From Dehalococcoidia bacterium (GTDB lineage Bacteria; Chloroflexota; Dehalococcoidia; Lucifugimonadales; Lucifugimonadaceae): DNA of 64,000 bases. The first letter of the stretch is position 1. The number at the start of each line of letters is the position of its first letter. The notes beneath the pieces were generated by a model. That model was not told where the DNA came from. It worked only from the letters and a program-made list of their open reading frames with translations, and searched no databases. Positions 54,836 to 63,831 of this stretch are shown here, piece by piece. The translations under genes were made by a program, and so were the position numbers. The DNA lies in contig JAPKBN010000001.1 in assembly GCA_026421215.1 (NCBI GenBank), forward strand, positions 89,950 to 153,949, in the 5' to 3' direction.

Positions 54836-55594
54836 TTGGCTGAATACCGCATAAACAAAGCTAAAGAAAAGCTCCGAGCCGGCGGCGTGATATCGATCGT
54901 GAATGGCGTGAATGATGGCGATACCGTCGAGATCTTCGGCAACCTGGGTTTCGACGCCATCCTGGCAGAAGGCGAACATGGGCCAATCTCATGGGACGCC
55001 ATTGGTGACATCTCACGCTCATGTGATTTATGGGACATGGCATCGATCGTTCGGGTACATAGAAACGACCCAGCACTTGTGACCCGAGCGCTGGATCGCG
55101 GCGCAAACGGGATTATGGTGCCACATGTGAATACTCGGGAAGAGGCGGAGCTTGTGGCCCGTTCGTCCTACTATGGCCCCGAGGGCAACCGCGGAGCGTT
55201 TGGCGGACGTCGGGCGCTAGGAATCACCGATTACCACCGGAAGGCCAACGAAAATACGCTAGTCACGATTCTCCTAGAAGACATCATTGCCATTCGCAAC
55301 ATGAAAGAGATCGTCAAGGCAGACGGCATCGACGTGTTCTACGTTGCGCCCGGCGACCTCGCACAGAGCATGGGACACACCGGCGATGTGTCACACCCCG
55401 AAGTCCTACAGGCGGTCGAAGACGGGCTCGGCATCATCATGGACGCAGGACGTGTGGCCGGCACTCTGGTCAATGACGGTACGGTGGAAGCCTACATAGC
55501 GAAGGGCGTCCGATGCGTCGGTATGGCCTGGCAGCCCTGGCTTGCCGCAGGTGCAACCGGGTTTTTAGAGCGGATGGGATCTCATGACCGATAA
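54836..55594 (+). CDS. HpcH/HpaI-type aldolase (second copy)
   Basis: This 252-residue pyruvate-type aldolase has GGVISIVNGVNDGDTVEIF, FDAILAEGEHGPIS with the catalytic Glu and His, and GIMVPHVNTREEAELVARSS, followed by YGPEGNRGAFGGRRALG, all standard for this family. It is a different sequence from the aldolase at 28651. TTG at 54836 has AGGAG 8 bases upstream. Its end overlaps the metallophosphoesterase start by 11 bp. Confidence 0.85.
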   Translation: MAEYRINKAKEKLRAGGVISIVNGVNDGDTVEIFGNLGFDAILAEGEHGPISWDAIGDISRSCDLWDMASIVRVHRNDPALVTRALDRGANGIMVPHVNTREEAELVARSSYYGPEGNRGAFGGRRALGITDYHRKANENTLVTILLEDIIAIRNMKEIVKADGIDVFYVAPGDLAQSMGHTGDVSHPEVLQAVEDGLGIIMDAGRVAGTLVNDGTVEAYIAKGVRCVGMAWQPWLAAGATGFLERMGSHDR

Positions 55595-56492
55595 CACTTC
55601 CAATCGAGGCGATTTCACCTTCATGCAACTCGCCGATCCGCAGTTCGGGCTTTTCGCCCGATTCAGCGGCCAAACAGCAGAGGCGATAGCCGGGTTCCAA
55701 GCACGCGGGCTCAACATAAAACCGGCGCCTCAAACGAAAGGATTCTCCGACGAAACCCGATTGTTTGAGGCCGCGATCAACATCGCCAACACCCTGCGGC
55801 CGGCATTCGTAGTCGTGTGCGGAGACATCGTCAACCAGTGGAACGACACCGCCCAGGCCGAGGAGGCGTTGCGAATAGGCAAACTACTCGATGATGGCAT
55901 CGATCTCCACTGGGTAGTCGGGAATCACGACGTAGGAGCCGATGATGGACACACGATCCCGACCCACGAGAGCCTGGCACGATATCGCGCCAATTTCGGA
56001 CCGGATAATTACGCATTCCAGCACGAAAAGGCCAGTTTCATCGTGCTTAACACAGCGGTCTTGCAACATCCGGAAGAAACATCGGGTGAACTCGAAGCGC
56101 TGATGAAATTCTTGGAAATAGAACTACGCGCTGCCCGGACTCGTCAGAGTCATCACACGATCTTATTTACGCATCACCCGTTTTTCCTGAAGCAGCCAGA
56201 CGAAAATATAGCGAGTGAAGCACATCTCACGATCCCGATCGAACGACGACGTCCCGTGCTTGAGCTACTTGAGAGATACAGCGTCGACGCCGTTTTCGCC
56301 GGACACTGGCACAGGAATAATTACGCCGCCGGTGGAAATATGGAGATGGTCACATCCGGATCGGTCGGATACCCGTTCGGTGACGACCCTTCTGGATACC
56401 GGGTTGTACACCTGAACAATGACGGGCTGAAACACGACTGGTATGCGATGGAGGAGCTTCCCGGCTTCCCTGACGCGATCAGTGCAACCTGA
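55584..56492 (+). CDS. CPPED1-like metallophosphoesterase, copy 1
   Basis: This 302-residue protein carries the calcineurin-fold metal motifs MQLADPQFGLFARF, FVVVCGDIVNQW, WVVGNHDVG, LFTHHPFF and FAGHWHRNNYAAGG. The first motif has DPQ where most family members have DxH, as in the eukaryotic phosphatase CPPED1. The end SVGYPFGDDPSGYRVVHL also matches CPPED1-like sequences. Probable role: phosphatase on a protein or small molecule. It overlaps the aldolase by 11 bp and is followed by a paralogue 214 bp downstream. Confidence 0.82.
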   Translation: MTDNTSNRGDFTFMQLADPQFGLFARFSGQTAEAIAGFQARGLNIKPAPQTKGFSDETRLFEAAINIANTLRPAFVVVCGDIVNQWNDTAQAEEALRIGKLLDDGIDLHWVVGNHDVGADDGHTIPTHESLARYRANFGPDNYAFQHEKASFIVLNTAVLQHPEETSGELEALMKFLEIELRAARTRQSHHTILFTHHPFFLKQPDENIASEAHLTIPIERRRPVLELLERYSVDAVFAGHWHRNNYAAGGNMEMVTSGSVGYPFGDDPSGYRVVHLNNDGLKHDWYAMEELPGFPDAISAT

Positions 56493-56706
56493 GCGGCACC
56501 GACCAGGTAATCGATAGGTTAACTGCCGCAACGGCGGTCATTGCGTTCGCTTGCTTTATGATATTTCGGCCAACGAGCCTGTCCTGGGTCGTTTAGACCC
56601 TCCTCCATTTTTACGCGATCGCCACGCTCGGCGTAACTAAGCTGCCCATCTATCAATTCAATAGCAGCACCCTCTCTAGAGCCCGGCGCTAGTCACGGAC
56701 GTTCAC

Positions 56707-57564
56707 ATGGACCCCTTTTTCTTCATTCAACTCGCGGATCCTCAATTCGGCATGTTCGCTCGATGGGGCGGTGTATCTGATGAGGTGATCGAGGCACAAC
56801 TGTTCAGGGGATTTAAGATCCGCAAAGCGCCGTCGATCACTGGTTTTGAGGATGAAACCCGGCTATTTACAGAAGCGATTTCTGAGGCGAACAGGCTCAA
56901 ACCCGCCTTTGTCGTCGTTTGCGGTGACATGGTGAACAATCCTGTCTCAGAAGACGAGCGTGCCGAGGTACTGCGCGTCGCAGGGAAGCTTCACCCGAAT
57001 ATCCCGATCCACTGGGTTCCAGGCAACCACGACGCAGCAACCGATTTTGTGAACGCAACGCCGGAAAGTCTGCGGATCTACCGTCAGGCTTTCGGCCCCG
57101 ACTACTTCGCATTTCAGCATGGCGGTGTGTCGTTCCTGGTCTTGGACAGCATCACGATCGAAAACCCAACACCTGTCCCCGGCGAGTGGGAAGCACAATT
57201 GGCATTCGTGGAAACCGAGTTAGCGGCAGCGAGATTCCGCGGCGGGCCTGTGATCGCTTTCTCACACCACCCGGCATTCCTGAAGACACCTGACGAGCCG
57301 AATGACTACTGGAATTGGCCACTCGAACGCCGGGAGCCGTTGCTCCGGATGCTGCGAGATGCCAACGCCAGCGCCGTCTTCTCCGGCCACTGGCACCGCA
57401 ACAACTACTCCTCATATGGTGACATGCAGGTTGTGGCCTCAGGGCCTGTCGGCTACCCACTTGGCGATGACCCATCCGGTTACAGAATCGTCAAAGTACA
57501 CGCCGATCGTGTGGAACATGACTATTATGCGTTCGGGGACGGCCCGGCCAAGGTCGAGCTGTAA
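56707..57564 (+). CDS. CPPED1-like metallophosphoesterase, copy 2
   Basis: This 285-residue protein is a close paralogue of the preceding one: FIQLADPQFGMFARW, FVVVCGDMVNN, WVPGNHDAA, FSHHPAFLKTPDEPND and FSGHWHRNNYSSYGDMQVVA line up along the whole length, with about half the residues shared by eye. It keeps DPQ in the first motif and all other metal ligands. Tandem duplication followed by divergence is likely. The pair could act on different substrates. The ATG at 56707 has only a weak ribosome site. Confidence 0.82.
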   Translation: MDPFFFIQLADPQFGMFARWGGVSDEVIEAQLFRGFKIRKAPSITGFEDETRLFTEAISEANRLKPAFVVVCGDMVNNPVSEDERAEVLRVAGKLHPNIPIHWVPGNHDAATDFVNATPESLRIYRQAFGPDYFAFQHGGVSFLVLDSITIENPTPVPGEWEAQLAFVETELAAARFRGGPVIAFSHHPAFLKTPDEPNDYWNWPLERREPLLRMLRDANASAVFSGHWHRNNYSSYGDMQVVASGPVGYPLGDDPSGYRIVKVHADRVEHDYYAFGDGPAKVEL

Positions 57565-57783
57565 CGGCACTGTTTCACAATGTACATGGCCGGAAACCAA
57601 TCCGCCCCCGCAACCATCATCGAAACACAGTCACCGGCGTCTTCAACAGACCTCTCCCGACGGGCTCCAGAAATAAACGCCGCATTGTGCCCTTGCGTTC
57701 GACTTCCACTCGGGCCATCCTGTGCCAGACTCGTATAAAGCACACATCACGCCGCTTATAAACATCGAATTGAGGCCCCAACA

Positions 57784-58890
57784 ATGCTGGAACGATTCTT
57801 CGTCCCTGAAGAGGACCGGATATACGTAGACCAGCAGCAGATGCGCGCAGCCGCCGAAGCCATATTCCGGAAGATGGGGCAGACCGACGACGACGCAGTA
57901 CTGTCTGCAGACGTGCTCATGCTATCCGACCTTCGGGGCTGCGAAAGCCATGGCGTTTCCAACATGCTCGCCAGTTACGTGGAGCAGTACGGCGCAGGAA
58001 CCATCAACCCTAGGCCAAATGTGCGGGTGATCAGGGAGAGTGACACCACCGCCACGCTCGACTGTGACACCGGCCTCGGCCTCCACGTCGCTCCGAAGGC
58101 GATGGAGATGGCAATCGAAAAGGCTGACAAGCACGGGATGGGCACCGTGATCATGAACAATGGCCGCCATCTCGGAATGCTCGCGTATCACGCCATGCTT
58201 CCAATCAAACACGACATGATTGGCGTCTGCATGACTGCTGGAAACCCGATGTCGATGCTGCCGACCTTCGGCGCAGAAAAGCGATTCTCGACGAATCCAT
58301 GGGCATGGGCCGCCCCGGCCAACAAACAGCCCCCGTTTGTAATGGACTTTGCCACCACTCAGGTCGCAGGCAACAAACTGCGCCTCGCTTCGCGCGTCGG
58401 CGCCCCGATGGCACCCGGTTGGATTGCAAAGCCGGATGGCACGCCGATCATGGAAGAGACGCCGCTACCCGCTAACCGGGACGACTATCACATGCTCCCG
58501 TTTGGCGGTACTCGAGATCAGGGATCCCACAAAGGCTACGGTTTCGCTGCTGTATGCGAAATTCTGTGCGATGTCCTATCCGGACAGGGCGCAGGCTTCC
58601 TGATGCCGCAAGCACCTCCAGGGGTCATGGGCCACTTCGTACAGGTCTACAAGGTCGACGCCTTCACGGACGTTGAACGCTTCAAATCAGACATGGATGA
58701 CTTCCTGGAAGGCCTCGCTAACACCAAGCCAGCGCCGGGTCACGACCGGGTCGTCTACCCTGGCCTGCCAGAAGCAGAAGAGACCGAGATTCGGCTACGA
58801 GACGGCATTCCATACCACCGCTCAGTAATCGAGTGGTTCCACTCAATCTCCAACGAACTGGAGTTAAGCCTAGACCTTCCGACAGCGTAG
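57784..58890 (+). CDS. Malate/L-lactate dehydrogenase family (Ldh2-type) oxidoreductase
   Basis: This 368-residue protein has the unusual non-Rossmann fold of the Ldh2 group: ESHGVSNMLASYVEQYGAG near residue 58, MGTVIMNNGRHLGMLAYHAM with the His, TAGNPMSMLPTFGAEKRFST and NPWAWAAPA. DQGSHKGYGFAAVCEIL supplies the later NADP-binding segment. Members reduce 2-oxo acids (malate, lactate, ureidoglycolate, delta-1-piperideine carboxylate). The exact substrate is not set. GAGG lies 8 bases before the ATG. Confidence 0.87.
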   Translation: MLERFFVPEEDRIYVDQQQMRAAAEAIFRKMGQTDDDAVLSADVLMLSDLRGCESHGVSNMLASYVEQYGAGTINPRPNVRVIRESDTTATLDCDTGLGLHVAPKAMEMAIEKADKHGMGTVIMNNGRHLGMLAYHAMLPIKHDMIGVCMTAGNPMSMLPTFGAEKRFSTNPWAWAAPANKQPPFVMDFATTQVAGNKLRLASRVGAPMAPGWIAKPDGTPIMEETPLPANRDDYHMLPFGGTRDQGSHKGYGFAAVCEILCDVLSGQGAGFLMPQAPPGVMGHFVQVYKVDAFTDVERFKSDMDDFLEGLANTKPAPGHDRVVYPGLPEAEETEIRLRDGIPYHRSVIEWFHSISNELELSLDLPTA

Positions 58891-59010
58891 CCCCCAAATC
58901 GTGGAGCTTCCGCATCCCAGGGCTCTGGAAGGGTCCTTGCCCACAACAACGCGCGCCTTCCACAACATCCACGGGGTCAGTCCTTACGGCAGACCAACCA
59001 ATCCATTTAA

Positions 59011-59313
59011 GAAGCTGCCCAACTCAAAAAGAGAAGGACTCCCCACAAAGGGGGCATTCACTACAACGACGTCTCCGCTATGGCCTACACCATTGATCCA
59101 TCAATAATTGAATGTAGTGACCTGAATATCACCATCGAAATACAGGGTGCGCTCACCAGGGGCCCGGTCGTCGCCGGCTTCTCCTGGGTCAGGTCCGAGC
59201 CCAACACGAATGTGGCCCCAGAAGTCGACTCTGATCGACTTGTCCAGCTCTGGATAGAACGTGTGATGGGAGGCCTAACTATCGGGAATGTTGAATCTTA
59301 CGACCAGCCCTAA
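59011..59313 (+). pseudogene. Remnant of a nucleoside hydrolase (C-terminal part only)
   Basis: This frame reads GIHYNDVSAMAYTIDPSIIE, then ITIEIQGALTRGPVVAGF, NTNVAPEVDSDRLVQLWIER, the pattern of the C-terminal quarter of inosine-uridine-type nucleoside hydrolases (HDPLAVAY-DP, then ELTRG and the D-hydrophobic-R helix). The N-terminal three quarters, including the DTDPGxDD site, are missing, and a stop lies just upstream near 59008. An ATG at 59080 would give 77 residues, but the fragment should be non-functional. Its end meets the convergent aminotransferase. Confidence 0.7.
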
Positions 59314-60707
59314 ACCCCCAACGCCCGCTCCGCGTCCCCGATTGCACCGTCTACTGCTGCTGCTAGATCGTCTACCTCGCCTGCTGTGATCGTTAGTGGA
59401 GGTGCTAGCGGGACTATGTAGCTGCCTACCCGGATCCAGACTCCTCGGTCCATCAGGCCCTGCGTGATCTTTTCGCCGATCGCCGCCGATGCTGGCCAGT
59501 GTTCTTTTGTATTCCGATCCTTCACTAGTTCCAGCCCCTGCAACAAACCGATCCCTCGAACATCACCCACGATCGGGTGCTTGTCCTTGATCTCCTGCAG
59601 TCGATCCCACAGCCGTTCTCCCTGGATTCGGCAGTTCTCGACCAGGCCTTCACGTTCGATAATCTCGATATTCGCCAACCCCGCAGCACATCCCGCCGGG
59701 TGACCCGTATACGTGAACATATGTTTGAACGTGGCGTCCGGACCACCCGTAAAAGCGTCCGAGACGCGTTTAGATGCGATCGCGCCGCCCATCGGGAAGT
59801 AGCCACCGGTCAGACCTTTGGCAATTGTCATAATGTCCGGTGTCACCCCCACGGTGTCGGCCCCGAACCACTTACCGGTCCGACCAAATCCGGTGATCAC
59901 CTCGTCAAATATCAGCAGCACACCGTACTTGTCGCAGATCTCGCGGATCCGCTGGAAGTACCCCGGTCCCGACACCACCCCGCCCAGCGGCTGCGACACC
60001 GTTTCCGCTATGAACGCCGATATCGACTCTGGGCTGTGGAACAGAATCGCCTCTTCCAGAGAATTGGCGCACAACTCGGCACACTCCTCCGGTGTCTCAC
60101 CGCCAAACGGGCATCGGTACGGGTTCGGGTCTGCGATGTGAACCACGTGCGACGGAACCGGCTGGTATTCCTCACGCGGCAAGAACGGATGCGAGCCGAG
60201 CCACATCGTCCCCCACGTTGCGCCGTGGTACGAGCCCTTGCGGCTAATAACTTTGTAGCGGCCCCGCTCGCCCACACGGTTGTGATAGCCCTGAGCCAGC
60301 TTTAAGGCGGACTCGTTAGATTCTGATCCGCCGCTCGTGAAGAAGGTCTTTGTGAGATCGCCCGGCGTCACCTCAGCCAGCTTCGCGGCAAGCCGCACCG
60401 TGCTCGGAGTACTCCCGGCGTACACGTGCATCGACACATCTTTGAGCTGGTTGTAGATCGCCTCCGCTACCTCGTTACGCCCATGCCCGGTATTGCGAAA
60501 GTACATTCCGCCAATACCGTCTATGTAGCGCTTTCCCTCGATGTCATCGACGTAAATACCGTCGGAACCGACCAGCATCAGCGGCCCGCCCTCTTCGGCA
60601 AGTTGCGTTGCGTTGCGCGTTCCGACAAACAGGTGTTCAACAGCCGCCATGTGGAGGCCGTTGGCGTCATCGTAAGCTGGAACGTTTACCTGAGGCGGCA
60701 TGGCCAC
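59310..60707 (-). CDS. Class III PLP-dependent aminotransferase
   Basis: This 465-residue omega-aminotransferase shows the class signature: FFTSGGSESNESALKLAQGY (phosphate loop), YHGATWGTMWLGSHPF, LLIFDEVITGFGRTGKWFGA, and AKGLTGGYFPMGGAIAS with the PLP lysine. Donors of this class include beta-alanine, GABA, taurine and polyamines. GTG at 60707 follows AGGA. It is divergent from the gamma-glutamyltransferase gene, a plausible common amine or amino-acid theme, but there is no direct evidence. Confidence 0.92.
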   Translation of the reverse strand: MAMPPQVNVPAYDDANGLHMAAVEHLFVGTRNATQLAEEGGPLMLVGSDGIYVDDIEGKRYIDGIGGMYFRNTGHGRNEVAEAIYNQLKDVSMHVYAGSTPSTVRLAAKLAEVTPGDLTKTFFTSGGSESNESALKLAQGYHNRVGERGRYKVISRKGSYHGATWGTMWLGSHPFLPREEYQPVPSHVVHIADPNPYRCPFGGETPEECAELCANSLEEAILFHSPESISAFIAETVSQPLGGVVSGPGYFQRIREICDKYGVLLIFDEVITGFGRTGKWFGADTVGVTPDIMTIAKGLTGGYFPMGGAIASKRVSDAFTGGPDATFKHMFTYTGHPAGCAAGLANIEIIEREGLVENCRIQGERLWDRLQEIKDKHPIVGDVRGIGLLQGLELVKDRNTKEHWPASAAIGEKITQGLMDRGVWIRVGSYIVPLAPPLTITAGEVDDLAAAVDGAIGDAERALGV

Positions 60708-60880
60708 GTTGCTGTCCTTGAGAACTCGGTCGTATATCTAATGCACCATAGTCTACCTACCACGCTCAGTCGGCCCCAAATCCGTATTGGATTACACTCG
60801 CGCCAACAACAACGATCGGGGTGACTTGATTTGCAGGGTCGCCAAAATTTGCGGGACAAATCTCAGGACTGGAGTTGGTG

Positions 60881-62647
60881 ATGACGACGAGCCACAAGCC
60901 GACCGGCATTGCATCCTATCGACCGGACCTTGCGGGCAACACGCACGCCGTTTCAAGCGGGCACCATCTCGCAACAGCCGCCGGGTTCCGCATCCTTGAG
61001 CAAGGCGGGAACGCCATCGACGCTGGAGTGGCAACGGGTATCGCCATCAACGTCGTGGTCGCCGACAACACCAGCTTCGGTGGCGTTGCCCCCATTGTGA
61101 TCTACGACGCCGAGGCGGATCGTGTTTTCACACTCTCTGGACTTGGCCGCTGGCCCAAATCCGCCACGCTTGAACACTTCCTGGAGGATCGCGGAGGCGA
61201 CATCCCGACAGGCATGGAGCGGGTTATCGTTCCTGCAGCCCCCGACGCATGGCTGACCGCTCTATCCGATCACGGCACAATGACCCTGAAACAGGTCATC
61301 ACTCCGGCGCTGGAACTTGCGCGTGACGGATTTCCTGTCAGCCGTGGTGTCGGCCGGCGCATCGCAGCCGCATTTGAAGGCTTTAGCGACTGGCCGTCCA
61401 CAATGGAGATTTTCGCCCCGGAGGGCCGTCCCATCGCTGCAGGCGAACGTATGGTCCGGACAGACCTCTCCAGAACGTTCGAACGACTCATCGAAGCCGA
61501 GTGCAACGCAGCCAGTGAGGGGCGGGAGGCCGCCATACGCGCAGCGCGTGATTTGTTCTACTCGGGGGAAATCGGTGAAGAGATCGTGGCGGCTGTTCAA
61601 GAAGGTGGCGGCTTCCTCACGATGGAAGACATGACCTCGTTCCAGGTTGGCAAAGAAGAGCCGGAGACGGGCCGCTTTTCCGGACCCGAGGGAGAATTCG
61701 AGGTCTACACCTGCGGCGTGTGGTGCCAGGGACCTTCATTCGCCGAGGCCCTCCAGATACTGGACGGGCACGATCTTCTCTCGATGGGCCACAACTCCGC
61801 CGATTATATTCACGTCGTAACCGAGTCGCTCAAGTTGTCGTTCGCCGACCGTGACGCCTTCTACGGTGACCCGGACATGGTGGACGTTCCAATCAAGGGC
61901 CTGCTCGATCCCTCATATGCAGCCAACCGGCGATCGCAAATAGACCTTGAGGCTGCATCACCCGCGATGCCGTCAGCAGGTGATCCTTGGCGCTTCGAAG
62001 GCCGGTCAGCTCCGACCGGGTACGCCTATCAACCGCCGGAGCCACTGGAGGGCGGTACCGAGGGCGACACGAGCTACGCATGCGTAGTGGACGGCAAGGG
62101 CAACATGTTCTCGGCGACCCCAAGCGACACGATCGGGATGGCGCCGGTGATCAAGGGTCTTGGTTTCACCCCATCTGGTCGTGGCACCCAGTCATGGCTC
62201 GATCCGACGCACCCTTCCGCGCTGGAGCCAGGTAAGCGTCCTCGCCTGACACCTAATGCCCTTCTAGCGTTCAAAAACGGGCACCCCTGGATGCCGTTCG
62301 GCACGCCGGGAGGTGATGCCCAGGTCCAGACCACGCTTCAGTTCTTCCTCAATCAAGCCGTGTTCGGGATGACCCCACAGCAGGCCGCCGAAGCGCCGCG
62401 CTTCCAGTCAAAAAGCTTCCCGGATTCATTCTGGCCGCACGCCTACCACCCGGGGCGACTGGATCTCGAAGGACGTATCGACGACGAGACCGCAGAAGAG
62501 CTGTCACGCCGCGGGCATCTTGTGAATCGGATCGACGACTGGGCGCGCATCACGGGCGACGTTTGCGGAATTACACGTGATCATGAAGACGGTACGGTCA
62601 CCGCGGCTTCAGATCTGCGCGCCGATGCGTACTCAATGGCGCGATGA
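60881..62647 (+). CDS. ggt: Gamma-glutamyltransferase family protein
   Basis: This protein of 588 residues belongs to the Ggt family of N-terminal nucleophile hydrolases, autocleaved before the catalytic threonine. That threonine is Thr397 in EGDTSYACVVD; the GTTHFSVVD of classic Ggt is altered. HAVSSGHHLATAAGFRILEQ at the N-terminus, GGNAIDAGVA, and MPFGTPGGDAQVQTTLQFFL at the C-terminus are typical. No signal peptide is seen, so it may be cytoplasmic, as in the Ggt-like cephalosporin-acylase or FrlB-type group. ATG at 60881 has GGAG 6 bases upstream; TTG 60875 and GTG 60878 overlap it. Confidence 0.87.
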   Translation: MTTSHKPTGIASYRPDLAGNTHAVSSGHHLATAAGFRILEQGGNAIDAGVATGIAINVVVADNTSFGGVAPIVIYDAEADRVFTLSGLGRWPKSATLEHFLEDRGGDIPTGMERVIVPAAPDAWLTALSDHGTMTLKQVITPALELARDGFPVSRGVGRRIAAAFEGFSDWPSTMEIFAPEGRPIAAGERMVRTDLSRTFERLIEAECNAASEGREAAIRAARDLFYSGEIGEEIVAAVQEGGGFLTMEDMTSFQVGKEEPETGRFSGPEGEFEVYTCGVWCQGPSFAEALQILDGHDLLSMGHNSADYIHVVTESLKLSFADRDAFYGDPDMVDVPIKGLLDPSYAANRRSQIDLEAASPAMPSAGDPWRFEGRSAPTGYAYQPPEPLEGGTEGDTSYACVVDGKGNMFSATPSDTIGMAPVIKGLGFTPSGRGTQSWLDPTHPSALEPGKRPRLTPNALLAFKNGHPWMPFGTPGGDAQVQTTLQFFLNQAVFGMTPQQAAEAPRFQSKSFPDSFWPHAYHPGRLDLEGRIDDETAEELSRRGHLVNRIDDWARITGDVCGITRDHEDGTVTAASDLRADAYSMAR

Positions 62648-62659
62648 TTTAAGGCATCT

Positions 62660-62989
62660 ATGACAGAACAACCAACGCCCGACAGTTCTATCGGCGCATC
62701 CACATACGACCCAGAGAACCCTGACACCTCAAGGGCTTATCGCGAGCCCAAACGCTTCTGGCCCCGGCGGCCGAGTTGGAGCGTAATTGTCGGAACGTTA
62801 ATCGGTGGCGGAATAACGTTCGGTTACCTGCTCAATTCGTATTTTTTCTGCCTGTCCCAGACCAACTGTAGCCTCGCAACTGAATGGATAGTTGCTTTTG
62901 CGATAATTGGGACGAGCGTCGGAGCACTCTGCGGGTGGGTTGTCGGAAAGTTCTTCAGCAGCATGTACCAAAAGATGCGCGTCGACTGA
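62660..62989 (+). CDS. Small two-helix membrane protein, unknown
   Basis: This 109-residue protein has a polar N-terminus of about 38 residues, then two membrane helices (about 42-62 and 75-97) around a short loop containing Cys-Leu-Ser-Gln and Asn-Cys-Ser, and a basic tail. The two Cys could form a disulfide. I recognise no family. It begins 12 bp after the ggt stop on the same strand, so it is probably co-transcribed. Confidence 0.65.
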   Translation: MTEQPTPDSSIGASTYDPENPDTSRAYREPKRFWPRRPSWSVIVGTLIGGGITFGYLLNSYFFCLSQTNCSLATEWIVAFAIIGTSVGALCGWVVGKFFSSMYQKMRVD

Positions 62990-63036
62990 CCCAACCCCGA
63001 TCAATCTCGCGAAGCCACTAGGTGGAGATCCCGAAA

Positions 63037-63831
63037 ATGCCCACGGTCTTCGAAATGCTGGATATGAGCGGTCGGAGCGCCATCGTCACCGGCGGTGGCA
63101 CGCACCTCGGCCGCGCCATGGCGAGCGCGCTGGCGGAGATGGGCGCATCCGTATTTATCGCCAGCCGTCGCGCTGAGCTGTGTGAAGAGACAGCCGAAGA
63201 ACTTCAAGGGCTTGGCCTTGACGTAAGTGGTATCGGCTGTGACGTCACGGACGAAGCCCAGGTCGATGCACTGGTCGACAGAGTGATGACGGAGCGGGGT
63301 CGATTGGATGTGATGGTCGCCAATTCTGGTGGTGCATTCACGAACTCTTACATCCCGGACGCCAGCATCGATGAGTTCCGCCGTACCGTCGATCTAAACC
63401 TGACCGGGACCTACATCTGCTCCCAGTCCGCTGCACGGGTGATGATGCCGGAACGCAGGGGTTCGATAATCACGTTGGGGTCAATCCACGGTTTCCTGAC
63501 CTCCGATAAGCGAATGTACGAGGGTTTGCCGACTTTCAGACGCTCGGGACCTCCGTATCAGGCGGCAAAGGGCGGCATCATCAATCTGACTCGTGGACTG
63601 GCTTCCGAACTAGGTGAGTACGGCATCAGAGTCAATTGCATCAGCCCCGGCCAGATCCCAAAAGCAACCACGGACGAGGGTCACGTCGAACGATCACGAC
63701 AGGCCATTCCACTGCAAAGAACAGGAACGCCTGACGACCTAAAAGGGGCGATAGCGCTCCTGGCATCTCCCGCAGGAGCATGGATCACGGGCCACAACCT
63801 GATAGTCGATGGCGGCTGGTCCATCTGGTGA
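63037..63831 (+). CDS. Short-chain dehydrogenase/reductase (SDR)
   Basis: This protein of about 264 residues has the classical SDR elements: TGGGTHLGRAMASALAEMGA near 18-37 (NAD(P) loop), VANSGGAFTNSYIP, TLGSIHG with the Ser, PYQAAKGGIINLTRGLASE with Tyr and Lys, and VNCISPG. A GTG at 63022 is a longer option, but ATG 63037 follows GGAG by 9 bases and matches family length. Substrate is unknown; many relatives oxidise sugar acids or short alcohols, in keeping with the catabolic genes nearby. Confidence 0.88.
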   Translation: MPTVFEMLDMSGRSAIVTGGGTHLGRAMASALAEMGASVFIASRRAELCEETAEELQGLGLDVSGIGCDVTDEAQVDALVDRVMTERGRLDVMVANSGGAFTNSYIPDASIDEFRRTVDLNLTGTYICSQSAARVMMPERRGSIITLGSIHGFLTSDKRMYEGLPTFRRSGPPYQAAKGGIINLTRGLASELGEYGIRVNCISPGQIPKATTDEGHVERSRQAIPLQRTGTPDDLKGAIALLASPAGAWITGHNLIVDGGWSIW

